Below are positions 11,669 to 25,400 of a DNA stretch of 64,000 nucleotides, one piece after another. The translations under genes were made by a program, and so were the position numbers. The stretch's first letter is position 1, and the number at the start of each line of letters is the position of its first letter. Source of the DNA: Pteria penguin (taxonomy: Eukaryota; Mollusca; Bivalvia; Pterioida; Pteriidae); the NCBI GenBank assembly GCA_035048485.1, contig CM068583.1:43615042-43679041 (forward strand), written 5' to 3'. The notes beneath the pieces are model-generated. The model saw only the letters and a program-made list of their open reading frames with translations, did no database searches and was not told the DNA's origin.

Positions 11669-11713
11669 AAAAAATTTTTCTTCATGACCTTTCTATGTTG
11701 CCGTAATTTTGTA

Positions 11714-12005
11714 TAGTATCTAGGTGCCAAAATCACAATGGGAATCCCAACATGTATGCGTCCTTATACTCCTATATATAGCATCTAAATGAATCATAGC
11801 TTGCATCCTGCCAAAATCGTTATTTGAAACCCAGCATGAATTCTATATAATATCTAAATTCCAAATTTGTTTTCGAAATAGCTGCATGCATCCTTTATTG
11901 GCTATATAGTGTCTAAATGCCAAAATTGTTATCGGAATATTAATATGCATCTTATGTAGCATCCAAATGTCAAATCCTTCATCGCAGCACACATCCTATC
12001 AAGCG
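11714..12005 (+). repeat. Degenerate ~50-55 bp minisatellite, right part
   Basis: About five units continuing the 9549-10159 array: 'tagtatctaggtgccaaaat', 'gcatctaaatg' and 'gcatcc' phrases recur. Joining 10159 to 11706 gives an intact unit, so the foldback-like element interrupted this array after it formed. Confidence 0.7.
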
Positions 12006-12564
12006 TTTTAATTTCAACATAGTTACGAAATCGCAGTATTTTTATTTCGGTTTATGATGTGTAAGATGTTGGTAAATTTTGGTTTCAGTGTTGCGTTCAC
12101 TTAAGATTGTTAAAAATAAATTAAGCCACCATTCAACTAAACATTATTATAAGCAGCTTCTATGCTTAATTTCTATAAAAATAGAACATGGATTTACAAT
12201 AATGTAAACGGCCTACCAAAGAATAACTGCAATGGTATTATATTATTAACAAAACGTTTTGTATATACATTTTGCACACACCAGGTTACTAATTAAAATA
12301 ATATTTACCCTATGTATGCCATGAAGTGTTTCAGTATAAATAATGCATATAAATGCCACGGATTATTCCATTTACCATATGTATGCCACGGCGTATTACG
12401 GTATCCTCCTCCATTATGTACAGTCCATATGTGTAAATAGCTTTGATGTGGGGTTGAACAGCCAACAAGCAATACAAAGGTCAATTGTGACCCAGTTTAT
12501 GTTATTGGCACATTTGTATTTTGATATTTGAATATAAATGTTTACATGTGTTTATCGTTACCAG

Positions 12565-15274
12565 GCTTTGGATACACAGATATTGACAGATTTTGAACCT
12601 CCACCCAAGCCAGACATGACCTACACGGAGCGAGTCAGTTCCCCTAAACACCTCCCTAAGCTACCAAATCTCGTTGACAGTACGTACTTCTCTAAAAAAT
12701 GAAAGATTTTGTGGTTTAAATCTTGAGCCTTTCAAACTGAAACCATACTAAAACTACTTGCATTTTGATAATTATATCAATCTTTCGAAAATATCGCAAC
12801 ATTAAAATTTTATCTTATTTGATAGAAGGATATACTGCTGTAATTAAAAACTTTGGAAAGTATAAATTTTGAATTTCAGCTTTACGTCAACCAGTTCCAG
12901 AAAAAGAAATCTTCCCAAAGTATATTTTAGATTTTGAAGCTAAAATGAAGAGCTACCATAAAACTCAACTTCAGATGAGTCAGTCAAGCTCTGGTACTGG
13001 GGTAAGTTATTGTAACTTATTTATGCGCTGTTGGTCATGAATCTTTTAAATCGGACAGTAACTATACATTAAGAACTTGTTTTTAAACTTCTTTAAAGAT
13101 AGCAATGAACTATATATCTTTTTATAATGTATTTTAACTAGAAATATGACCGTTATCAATTTGTAAAAGTGGGAAGATGTATGTTATAGTATACTTTATA
13201 AAATATTCTGTAGCCGTCAAAATGTCAGTAGTTTCTCCTATTAAAACAACCCTTTGAAAGACGTTTGTTTTTAAAGTATATTTAATAAATGTTTTGCATT
13301 GTATAGAAAAAGAGGACATCATTTAATGAACATCCAAAAATGGTTGTGTACAATAAAAGTAGACAATCTTAGGTAAAACAGTAGATGGGGTACTTTGGTA
13401 TAATGGTTGCACGGTTTATTATCCTTTCATCTGTTCAGTGGTTCTATATACATGTGTAACAAACTTGGGGTCATGGTCAATCAGATTTACATGAATCACA
13501 GTGGTTACCATTGTCGCAGGTATGGGACCATAGGAGACTTTGCATTACGTCTATATCGCTGCCTTTATATATCAGCATTAGTAGTACTGTTGTAATTGTG
13601 AGGGATGGTGTTACAGTAATATTCTGAGTCTCATGTGTATGTACCAGTATTACTTGATCATTGACTCACTCTTTATGAGTTTATTAAAAATCATCATATC
13701 ATCTTGTCACATTGCATAATATTTCTTCTACCTGTGTGATAAATGTATTATATAAACATAACCTTAACTCTTTTACTATCTAAGTAAAATTACTTGATAT
13801 ATTTAGATAATTAAAACAAAGAAAATATGGCAATATCCTCGTTCGAAAATGTTTTCATTGTAAAAAACAAAACGTTGAGGCCAATTTTAAAAGTTCTTGT
13901 TTTGTCATGTTTTATTTATTTAACTGTGATCTTTGTTACTGACTCATGTCACTGAAGTAACTTTTTAAAAGTTGGTTTAGGAAGGAAACTTTAAAACAAA
14001 AAGACGAAGTTTAAATTTGATATTATAGCAGAGTTGATTCTGGTGTATATAAAAGGAATTTTTCACAAAGTGCTTATTTTTTTAAAAGTGCAGAATCCAG
14101 AATTTTAGAAAGGGACCACAAGGACCGTAAGTGAAAGAAAATACTCAAAACAAGTAAAATATTCCACAGGGCAGTCCGTGTATAATAAATAAAAGACACT
14201 CATTTCACAACTTTTCAGCCACTTGTCCTCTATCAAGTGAAATAATCCATTGTAACAAATCATAAGAGTATATTACTTTCATGATTTGCAACGTTATCCT
14301 GGATTTTACTTTGCTGAGAAATTAACATCGATTATTTCATTTGATAATGGTCAAGTGGCCGAAAATTCACGAGAAGATAATTCGTCACAGTGAGGACCTT
14401 TTCTCAGTTAAAAATATTGAGAAGAATTACATGTATTACTCGAGAACCAAATTTCCGGGAGAGAGATTCGAAGGCGGAAATCTTGTGCAATAATAAATAA
14501 GTGTTTATCCGAGTAATGGGCTTACTCATTCCGATAGTTCGTTCGTTGCTATTAAAAGGCTATCAATCATATCTTCGTCTCCAGTCCAAGGTGTACAAAA
14601 GCAGCTGATCGCTGTGATGTTACTGAATAGCAGTTATTGGTTTACAACTTTATTCCACTAAATCAAATTAGTAAATTAGATTACAAATAAAGAAAACATA
14701 AAGTAATAATAAAATCACGGTATATGATATATATCTTAATTTGGATAAAGAACACTACTTTTTCCGATACACTATGAAACTGTATGTTGCACGTGGTCTC
14801 ATTTAAAATGGATTCATGTAATACTCCTACTCATTCTTAACTTCCGATTCATGCTATATATTTCATATTTATCTATATTCCTAGCATACTCACAGAACAA
14901 TAAGAATTATAAAATTTAGCCAAATTCCAATGTTTAGTTCCATTTGAGTAATGTAAAACACTTTTTGATTGGCGAAGACTGGACTTTCGCGCAAGTTCGT
15001 GATTAAGACTACACCCGAACTACATGTATGTATTAAATGAAATTAATTGATTTCATTCACCATTTTATTGCAGGGAGGAATACTGTCATTGAAAGGGAAA
15101 CTGGGCATGGGATTTGCTAAGAGCAGCCTTCAGAATATCGGAATGCAGTTAGGAAAACAGGCACTAGCGCCAATGCAGTCTAAACAACCCGCAAAATCTG
15201 TACGTAGTGTTAAAGTGCGGTCAGTATCAAGGCGAACTTCCGTGGTGTCTACAGAAACATCACAAGCTTACTAA
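12565..15274 (+). CDS. Unrecognised protein, last three coding exons (partial at 5' side)
   Basis: Three exons with consensus junctions: 12565-12679, 12880-13001 and 15074-15274, ending in TAA. Phases fit (0 to 1, 1 to 0), giving 145 residues. The first exon follows 'cgttaccag', so earlier exons exist, but none was found between 5200 and 12565. The sequence is rich in Pro, Lys and Leu at first (EPPPKPDMTYTERV, HLPKLPNLVD), then has an amphipathic stretch (FPKYILDFEAKMKSYHK), a Gly/Ser linker, and a basic tail with SVRSVKVRSVSRR near the end. There is no signal peptide, membrane segment or known motif. A soluble scaffold or cytoskeletal protein is possible but not shown. A poly(A) signal AATAAA lies at 15793-15798. 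Confidence 0.75.
14204..14372. mobile_element. MITE in the last intron of the unknown gene
   Basis: Long imperfect inverted ends of about 44 bp: the left arm holds 'cagccacttg' and 'atcaagtgaaataatc', the right arm the inverse. A short loop separates them. No target duplication was resolved, and a weaker inverted match may extend it outward to about 14110-14400. Confidence 0.65.
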
Positions 15275-15792
15275 GTCGAGTCTTGTTGGGATAGAAAAGT
15301 GTCCAAATACTATAGACAAAATATCGGTGCATTTGTATATTTTACTGAATGATTATTGTTTAATACAAATCAAGTTAAGTTATACATAATTTCTAATATT
15401 TTTGACTCCAAAAACATTTCAGTTGATGCTATTGTTTTAGTATTTTTATTAATATGGGTTGCTTTTTATTTTTTATTATATTACTGAAAAGGGTATATGA
15501 AAATTATGGTATCAAATGTATGGTTTTCTGCCGTAAGTCATTATTTGCACTGTGAACGATCTAATTTACAGATCTTATGGAAGTGATGCTATAGTATATA
15601 CCGAGACATTTACCATCGTTGGCATTCTGTATAATAGTTGTGATAAATGGCTGTGATAAATGATGATATTTTTGTATATATTGTAATTTATTTTTCATGT
15701 TTTAATATATGTCCTGCAATATTGTTTACCTTTTCCATTATGAGTAATTTTCTCACATATTTTGTTGATGCACTGTGATCGTATGAATAGTA

Positions 15793-15798
15793 AATAAA
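15793..15798 (+). terminator. Poly(A) signal AATAAA of the unknown gene
   Basis: Canonical hexamer about 520 bases after the TAA at 15272-15274, in an AT-rich 3' region and followed by a T/G-rich stretch ('gagtttgttgattctt') that could be the downstream element. Confidence 0.55.
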
Positions 15799-15829
15799 CG
15801 CTCCATAAGAGTAATGAGTTTGTTGATTC

Positions 15830-18690
15830 TTCATGATTAGTTGAAAATTAGATAATTTAGCTTCTTGCCATAGGGATAAAATAGTGCTATCAAGTATCTG
15901 CTTGTCTGTATGATCGTGAAATATTTTGAGATTGTGTCCATCACTTACTTTTTAGACACTCTCTACATCACAATTTGGAAGTTTATCCGAGTTCGTGTAT
16001 TTACAGCTGGAGATATTAAGATGTTATGAAACTTAGTACAGATGAAGTAGTCAAGGTTCCCTAAAGTGTTGGTGGACCCAGGACACGATCACAAAGGCCC
16101 CAGAGGGCACCCTCTTTTGACATACTACTTCACCAGGCTGGTTACATAGACCAACAAACCGAATGCATCAGAGTGATCTAAATTGGTGTCTTCAGAGGAA
16201 TTGTCAGGGTTTGTTTTTTGTTTTGGGTTTGTTTGGTTCCATCCGAAATAAATTTTGGACTTTGTTTTCAGTTTTCCTAAGATCACAAACGAATGGATAC
16301 GCTATCTGTGTACCATATTAAGCTCTAATGGACTTATTTAGAACTAATGAAAGGATTTTCATGAATCACGGCATGAATAAAGTACTGAGGACTTCCTTTA
16401 AAAGTTAATATTGTAGTCCAGACTCTTCAGGTGCGGGAGACAGGGCGAGCGATATAGGCATCAAAGGGCACCTTTAATAAGCTTCTCCCAAAGACCGGCT
16501 CATAGATCATCAATCAATGTTTATAACGAGACCTTTCCGTCTGTAAATATTTTTGACTTCATGACCTTGACCGTGACTTTTGACCTACTTTTCAAAACCT
16601 AGGTATATCTGTTAAATGGTGATAGCTCTTTCATATTTCACGTGTATTCCTTGTGACAATTCCTTCTGTCGGTACCAGACTTTTGACCTTGACCGTGGAG
16701 TTTGACCTAGCTTCAGGATAACAGCTTGTACTCGCAAAGTTGCCGCCGTGAGCATTCGTATCTCACAAATACAACTTTTTTCAGGATTTGTGATTCTTTT
16801 TTTTTTCAAATTATTTTATCGCAGTTCGTTTTGTTTTCAAATTACACTGTTTATTGTTTATTACTTTTGTGCATGCTTTCCTATTTTAAAGAAATAATCA
16901 AATTGTGAAAACTTAATTTCAAATACGACTTTGAGAATTGTAATTTGGCTAGATCTGTTTAGGGCCGGGTATATCCTGTGTGGGACAATGTAGGTCAAGG
17001 AGGATATCCTCCTTTGTGAATGGATACTTCATCAGACAAGCGGCATGGTGTGAAGAAGTCAATATTACAGTATTCTAGAAGGATGTGGCGGTATTTTGGC
17101 TAGATTCTGAACAGAGCATTTTACTTGAGAAAATGTGGATTCAAATTTCGTGCTCAGGCGAACGATTTTGAACCTCTTGTTATGACAAATAAACACTCGC
17201 ACAGCCAATTAGTGACCTGTATTTAAATGAAGTGATAATTAATCTACCGGACTTTATCCTCAAGATGGTCTCTGTAATGTCCAAAGAGAGCCAATTTAGT
17301 ACAATATAGTGAATATGACGTCACGATTTTTACAATATGAATTTCGTAGAGATTTCGCATAATCTGAATGCAAGTAGACGCCACAGAGCTTTTTATCTAG
17401 GGGGAAATGTATTGATGTGTATTTAATGGCAAATAGTCACTTCAATGAAATGTAGGTCGAAAGTGCCTTGTGTTGCCTTGTTACACTCATAAAAATACTA
17501 AGTAAACCTAAATCTTATATCTCTAATACACTATCCTTACTAAACGTGGTATTTTACTGATGGTGATTGCAGTTACATCGTTGATCGTTGATACTGAGAG
17601 CCACGACCATGACATATGACTGGCTGGCAGGAGATGCTTACTCCTTCCTCACTGGCAGGAGATGCTTACTCCTTCCTCACTGGCAGGAGATGCTTACTCC
17701 TTCCTCACTGGCTCCGTATCCTACCTGTATTTCTTCCAGAGGTTCGTGATTGCATCTTACTCCGAGTTGGTATTGAACTTTTCTACTCTCTTTCTATTTA
17801 CGGTTTGGTGTTTGTTTTACTAACATTCAGATCTGATTTTATGTTGAAGTGCTACACAGTATAAAACATCTGTATGTTTTGTCACAGTGAATAAGGAGAC
17901 ACCATAGTGTATCACCATAGTGTATCATAAAAACACATGAAATCGATAACGAATGAAAAGATAACATATTAACAGGTAATACTGGAACAAGGAAAACGGA
18001 AGTGGAGCAACTGCATAGTTCACAATACCGATACTTTAGAATCATTGCAATTATTCTAAGCAAATACTTCCGCATGGTTATTGAAAGCAGGCATGGATCA
18101 AGAAACTTTGTTGAGAGGGGTTACATCTTCGGTATTTTATTATTGTAAAGGGAATTCAACTGTCTTGGAATGTAAACATACCTATTTAAAGATAAAATTA
18201 CCAAACAGGGTACACTGATGGGCCTATATCTCTCACCTGAGCATAATTTTCTCATTCACAAACAACTGAATTCTTGAAAAAAATTGCATATACATGTACA
18301 TGTATTTTCTTGCTTATTGCTTCTGAATAGACAAATAACTGTAAATTTTATGTAAGCATGTCAATGCATACCAAATTAAAGGGAAAAAATTAAACCACAA
18401 GATTATTACATAGGGAAATGAAATTTTCAAAGATTCATAGATTATGATTTACAGCAGATGAATGTTTTACATGTTTTAGTGCAAAGTGAAATTAAAAAGT
18501 TTGCTTCTAGCAAAATGAGTGCCCTCAGAACGCCGATACTACCTTAAATAAAGACAAGGGAAAGAATTACAAAAAAAAAATGTGGACACAAAACTTTAAA
18601 ATAACTCTGGACTGACTGATTATTGTTTTTCACCACATCACAATTATTTCACGTATATAGTAATGACATCTACCTGATGTATTGCATAGA
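15830..18690. repeat. Intergenic stretch with GACC-type repeats
   Basis: Between the poly(A) signal of the plus-strand gene and the 3' side of MYCBPAP. About 16110-16270 resembles the repeat at 940-1100 and 58540-58690. About 16520-16720 carries GACCTTGACC modules. The remainder has no recognised gene. A 28-bp minisatellite at 17624-17711 is listed separately. Confidence 0.55.
17624..17711 (+). repeat. 28-bp minisatellite, three near-identical copies
   Basis: The unit 'ctggcaggagatgcttactc' plus 'cttcctca' repeats three times with no differences, followed by a partial fourth. The perfect identity suggests a young expansion. Confidence 0.92.
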
Positions 18691-18830
18691 AATTTAGACC
18701 TTTGCAACAGGCCCATACGAAGCAGTGAGGGATCTTTTACATGGCATGACTACAGCGACACCGGACCTCGGTTTTTACTGTCTCATCCAAAGACAGGACA
18801 CCAAGGTACCACGACATTAATTCAGTCCAA
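18690..18830 (-). mobile_element. SINE fragment lacking its tRNA head
   Basis: Shares 'aagcagtgagggatctttta', 'gacctcggttttyactgtct' and 'catccraa' phrases with the copy at 29430-29665, in the same orientation. The tRNA-like head present there is missing here, so this copy is 5' truncated. Confidence 0.7.
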
Positions 18831-18951
18831 TCATTTGACATAATTTATCTTGTATATAATTATAATTAGTTTGATGGCAACCAGTATTTAGTAGTGGAGA
18901 AAACTACAGGTACTGATTATCTAGAGAAGGAATCAAACTAAAAACAATAAC

Positions 18952-18957
18952 TTTATT
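18952..18957 (-). terminator. Possible MYCBPAP poly(A) signal
   Basis: AATAAA on the minus strand about 490 bases past the MYCBPAP stop codon. Several AT-rich hexamer variants lie nearby, so this is only the first canonical one noticed. Confidence 0.3.
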
Positions 18958-19446
18958 CTGTATTCCTAATATTCTGAGGGATCAGTAAACTTTGAATCAA
19001 TAACATGGACTTTGTATAAAAGCAAGGATTTAGATTTAAAATAATTAAAATCATTTTGTATTAAAATCATTTATATTGGTTTGAAATAACATATGCACAG
19101 TGTGAAAAGTAATGTTATATTTGGCACTTCATAGTAGTGATGATACAGAAATATAAAACAATTTTTTCCTTATTCAAACATTGCAAAACACATTCATGAG
19201 TTGAAAAAATAAACATCTAAGATATCTATAAAGTATATACTTCTAAATATGAACTGTATTACGGTAGAATCTAAAATAATGATATACCTCAAAACATACA
19301 AGCTTTTCATGTCAATGCAAATATGGTATATAAGTAAATATGAATATCTGTAAATTGTATCTGGCAAGTAAACATACTGACTTTATCCTCACATGGGTAA
19401 TATAAATACATGTACATAAACATATTATGTCCTAATATGGTCCATT

Positions 19447-22400
19447 CTATATATGGTAGTCATCTAGCTGGACAGTTAAATCTGCTATGTTCATTACCAG
19501 CTTCTGAAGCAGAGTATATGTCTGGAAAAAGAAACAATAGTATAAAAAGAGAGAAGAATGGAGAGTTTGAAAACTACTTTACTTCAGCAAGATTTAAATT
19601 ACTTTAAGTTCAACTTCAGGGGCCAGTAGTTCGAAATTTTAACCACTGGTTAAGCTAATGGATGGTTAAATTTCATTTGACTAAATCTTTGAAATGAGAA
19701 GTCTTTAAGTCATAGTCTGTGAACTAATTTGTAAAATATTAAGCAAGCTTTGTAAAGCTATTTAGATTTTTATATAGAAATAATATAAATAAAATTAAAT
19801 GTCTCAAACTTTAACCACTGGTTAAAGTTTCGAACAACTGGCCCCAGGTTTTGAAAATTCTAATGTCATTTCACACATGGGTATAGTTAACATATATACA
19901 CAAGGTGAACAGAACAAATATATAAACAAAAGCACAAAGAACAATATGTTATTACAACAATGTTTGCTATTCAAGAAAATCGGATCAAAAGAAAGTCATT
20001 GCAAGTCAGATCTGCCCCTTCATCATAATCTTATATACTGATCTTTATAGTTACTCATACATATGTAGCTCTGAATCTCATTTTATCATTTCCCTTACAT
20101 TAAAAGCTTTGTATGTAGGCTTTTTTATTTTTGAGTTTGATCGTCTATTCATTTATTTAATGTTTTAGTGTTGTTGTCACTTGTCTTTTTATATATATCT
20201 ATGTATGCATGTATACATATACAACATTCTGATACAACCGAGTACGAATACATACTCACATGAATGTATACCCTTTCATTATATGAGCAGAGTTTGGCAT
20301 AATCCACATCACTGGTATTGAATGGAAAGAACCCATCATCTCCTTTAGGACTCTCTGCAGCTTGGCTTTGATCCATCATCATTTTGGAAGGTGTTACTGA
20401 TTTCTTTCCTTTTTTGGCAGACTTTGATTCTTTTCCAACAGTGGGAGACAAAGCAGGTGATCGATCACTCTGTGAATATTCATTATAAAATCTATTCAAA
20501 CATTGATTAATTTGTTTATTGATGTTTTCTCTTAGTAAGCAATGCTGGATTTTTACATGAATTACAGGAATGTTTTCATACTTCCTTCTTTGTACATAAT
20601 ATTTTACCATTGCTTCTAAATGTGCTATATATTGTGAGGATGAATGGTCGATCTGTGTTTTATGTGGCATTAATAATAGTTAACAAATATTATTGTGATA
20701 TGAAAGCAGGAAGTAAACCAAACCCTTAAATCAGTGGCGCAATGCAGGAATCAAACCCAGGATTTTCCGTACCACAAGCTAGGCCACTGCACTAATCCTG
20801 CACAATTATTTATCTTATGATTTAAAATAATAAATATTGATGATATTTTACCTCTTTAATTGACATCCTTTTATTTTTTAATCTGGGAGGCACTGTTGTA
20901 TTTGGATTTGCAATTGACTTCTTATTCTTCTTTTTATCTAAACAACAAAGTAATAACATACAGTTTTAACTCCTGTGCTTCTTGTAATATGTCATAAACA
21001 AACTGTTTAGTTCTGGCTTCCTAAAATTTCACTGAAATACTGCTACATGATGCTTGCTACAAACTTTCCATACTGTAAAAGAGGTGATCATAAGGTATGA
21101 AAAGTAGTGTAATGTAACAAAACTTAGAGAAGCATTTTTTCATCCATGATAGATATGTCCAATACCAGAATTTACAATGATGTAAAATAGTTATGTTATT
21201 ATTGGATACAAATGATGTCATGTTTATGCCACACATTACAAAATGCAGAAATCTACAATAGCAGAACAAAAAATAGTAATTTTCATTAAAAAGTTTCTCA
21301 TTTAAATTGGAAAGACAAATACAGAAATTTATGAAAATGAACACAGACTTTATGCAGTGACAGCCTTAAGTATTACATTTCTTAGTAAATAGATTAAAAG
21401 ATTCGAAGAGGGATGAGAGGAAGTCCAAGATTCAAATCCAATCTGGCTATCTTGCAAGTTGCAATTAAGGATACAATCATGACTGTTGTAGAATATCTAG
21501 TAAAGAGTGACAATTAGTAAACAGCTTAAAATCTGAATATATGATATGGGTCAGTGGGACTAATTGACTGTTTATATTTTGTTTTAAACAATTAGTGACA
21601 ATTTACCAAATTTCTCTAAATCTTCAATATCTTCTTCTTCTGATTTGAGTGGAAAGTTCAGTTTCTCTCCTAAGACATACACCCCATCACAAAATTTATC
21701 TATGGTGCACTGCAGAAAATGATAGCTGAAAAATTCAAGATAAAACAAGAAAGTATGAAACATAACTTACTTACAGTTGCAAGATGTAGCCCTATGATGG
21801 AGAAAAATGGTGCTACTATTTCTTATAATATCCTTAAACTTGCAATTTTGAAAATGGATCTCTGACATGATTCAGAGCATTCCTGCATGAAATGGAGCAA
21901 ATGCCCTGCATATCTAAACATTTAGCAGTCTGTATTAATAACTTTTATGTAATGTAAAGGCAAAACTCAGATTTATCTATAGCTTATGTCAAATTTGGTA
22001 GTTTGTTCAGGTTGCAATAGCCTTAAACTCTGGCACAATAACAAGTCAAGACATAAACTATTTAGATATTAACAAGTCAAGACATACACTAGCTAGCTAT
22101 TAATAAGTCAAGACATACACTATCTAGCTATTAACAAGTCAAGACATACACTAGCTAGCTATTAACACACAGATTATCAGACATCTTCTACAAAAAATAT
22201 TGCAAAGACCAATCTTGATTAGAGATCAAGTAATTAGGATACTAGAACTTTATAATGTAGTTTGATGGAATCATTCACATATTTGTCTCTATCCATTCAC
22301 ATATTTGTCTCTGTCCTTGTGATGCAGCTGATCTGTTCATCAAATGTGCAGGTTTACAAATTGTAAGGACTGTGGTCCTACTTACATTAATATCATATCA

Positions 22401-25400
22401 TACTTAAAATAATCTTGAAAGAAGGTATAGCATCTATTTTCTATTGAAGAGTAATAGCAGTGGACAATTATTCTATAAATATACATGGTATTACCCTGCC
22501 CTATAATTGTGAGCTTTCTGGTCCCAGTAAGGAAGGCAAGGTTCATAGGACAAGGAGTCAGTAAGGCGTACATAGCGCCAAAGCAACTTCTTCATAACAT
22601 AATTCCAGTCATCTTCAGGCTCAGAGGTAAGTTCAGAAAGATCAAATTCATCCATTTCCTCATTTTCTATAGTCGTCATGAAGATAATAGCCTGTGAAAT
22701 GCATTTTTTTCAAAACAGAATAGTTTAGTGTTTTCATATTATGAAAAATATTTACTTTTCTCTTCATATATTAAAAAACATATGGGAAACCTTACTAACC
22801 AGAATGTAATTTACAAATAGCTTTGAAAAGAATTAACTTCTTGCACGTATGTTTCTGCAAGGGTAAAATATCTTCCAAACAAGTTTGTGAAATTTTGAGT
22901 TAAATGTGTTGGGAAATCAAGTTACAACAGCATAAGTCTAACCATTTTAAAGAAATATCATTGCTTGAGTATGTCTATTTAACAGTAAGTAATGTGTAAA
23001 CAAATGTAATGTCCAAGAGGACAAAACAAATACAACAATGTCATTATCTCATTAGATTTTAAGTTACACGTTTTTATATTAACAGTCTACAACTGTCATT
23101 GGAGATTTCTTCTGTTTGAAGATGTAATAAATTTGTCTTCACCTTTCTGAGATTACTAATGCTGAATGGTTGCTTTTGGAGTGTAGCTATCTGGGGGATA
23201 TGCTCAGTAAGCAGCTTGTAGAGTCTAGCCATAGATCGTACTCTTGAGGAATGGTAGAATAGCTGTAAATATATATAGGAGTTAATGTGTCAGACATAAA
23301 CACTAATAAGTGTAAGAGTCTATACATGGGGGGGGGGGGGGTGGTGATGGTCTTTGACTCATTCTTCTGCACCAAAGTAAATCAGAATTAATGGAGGAAA
23401 ATAATAAGAACCTTGAGTAGAACTTATCACACTGATGCCAAAACTAGGAGTTAAATCATGAAGTTATAATATAGCTCAGGTCTAGATATGTTAAGGAGAT
23501 CCCCTTTGCAATTCTTTGTTAACTGTTCTCATTGATAAACTGCAAAAATTCTTGAGCTATATTACCATTGGATTCTCATTTCTGAATGCTTCTTCTGTTG
23601 ATATATATGGTATTAATGGACCTCCTCTATCTTCATGAGGTACAATGCTATCCACTAATTTATTTACTATCTCTTTCACAGTGGACATGCATTTGTTGCA
23701 AAGCAGCCTTTCCTAATGAAGAAATACATTGACAAAACGGTTGAAAATAAATGAGTCATGAAGTTTTGTTAAGTTCTTTTTTTTGCAATTATCACAACCA
23801 ATTTTCTTAATTTTTCAAGAAGTATAACATAATTACATGTACATACATGAGTTTCTCATGTATGCTTCAGTTAAAATAAGAGTTGTCAGAAGATAACAGA
23901 GCTCACTGGTCGCAACTATAATAAAATAGCAAAAGTCTTTTTGTAAGTAGGTCAATCTTCAAGGTCAAAATCAGAATATTTTGATATGTAATAAAAGTTC
24001 TTGTTAAACAGAATACACACATGAAATATTTAAGCCATATATAAGATGACACATGGGGTATGACAATAGCTTTCTGGACATTCGTCCTGCGAGTCACACA
24101 AGCAAATTCAGAGAATTGTGGTCCCCTGCTTTCGGGGTCTATCAGTAAGAGTGCAGTGATCTGTGACATACTGTCATGGTTGTGCATTTCTATAGACACA
24201 CATGCCAAATATGAAGGCCCAACGTCTTACAGTTAAAAAGTTACATTGAAGTAAGTCAAAGGTCATGGTCAAGGTCAAAAGATAAAAAAATTCTGATACT
24301 AACAGAAAGGTACTGCAATTAGGGACACACATGCAAATACCAAGACCCTACGTCTTACAGTTAAAAAGTTATGACCAAGGTTAAAGTTTTTGTGACAGAC
24401 GGACAGACAGATGGACAGATGAATGAGATTTAATGTCCCCATGCTTTCGCAAAAAGCGGGGAACAAAAATCACAACATAATTATTGGACTTTGAGAATTA
24501 TTATTCTGACAGAAATGTGTGCCAGTAATGTCTAATGGCATATACTCTAATACAGTTTACAGTAGTTTTGTCATCAGTGACAATAAAGTGTAACAAGTAC
24601 AGAATATGATTTCTGATGAGGTTTGTTCTCACTTCTATGTCCTTGAAATCCTCCCAATAATTCCATGGATCCCTGACCACAGCTTTGAGACTGAAAATAA
24701 TGGATGCCCCTCGCTGAAGTAGAGGAACAGTATCAAAGCGCCAAGTTTCTTGGAAAATACCCGCAGAATTTGACTTGAATATCACAGGTATCATAACTTT
24801 CTCCCCAGGTGCCAATGTTCCTAATGTAATAAAATGTGTATTGCATGAATTGGACTATCTTGAAAATAATGACTCATTTAGTTAATTAGAATGACTACAA
24901 ACTAAGAAGAATGAAACTCTTTGAAATTTCCTAAGCTCATATGGCCATACCATCTTAAACACTATTCTAGATTTAACTAATTTTTTTCTTAAAATTTTAA
25001 ATTAAAACCAACATGTATCATTATTATAATTTATTTCTTCAAAGCAGAAAATGATCCATTCTGACTACAATCATTTCATGTTTTCAACCTTTGTAAAATT
25101 TCCTGATTTTCTTATTTTTTTCAAATTCCTGTTGTCCTGAGTTTCCCTTGCAGATCATATCTTTACCAGAGTCTGTGGCTACCTTCTTAATGAGGAGGAA
25201 CTCATTTGGACAATATTTTAATAAGACTTACACTAATAAAAGTTCCAATTACTATGACTGATAAAAATATACATTCCCGATGATTTTCCTTCCTGATTAA
25301 TAATCATACTTATCTCATTTTGAAGCTGATACTGATCTGATTACAAAATCATACCTCCTTCATTTAAGAAGTAAAATCTCTGGATTCTTGGTTTGATGAG

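Larger units (their letters stand above)
10168..11705. mobile_element. Foldback-like element with inverted repeats made of 21-bp tandem arrays
   Basis: The ends are inverted copies: ACGGCAACGTAAAAAGGTCA on the left and its near-exact inverse on the right. Inside each end lies a tandem array of the same 21-bp unit in opposite orientation (10201-10525 and 11417-11668). The flanks carry the 8-bp direct repeat ATTTTGTA (10160-10167 and 11706-11713). The 890-bp core has no frame that looks like a transposase, so the copy is non-autonomous. Long inverted repeats with internal tandem subrepeats are the hallmark of Foldback-type elements in Drosophila; relation to them is inferred from architecture only. 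The exact boundary is uncertain by 1-2 bp. Confidence 0.8.

Noticed and set aside
20149..20259. Read-through extension of the 393-bp MYCBPAP exon to a stop
   Set aside because: A strong donor at 20259 and a fitting final exon at 19447-19521 (in frame, with TAG) give a better C-terminus; the extension is low-complexity.
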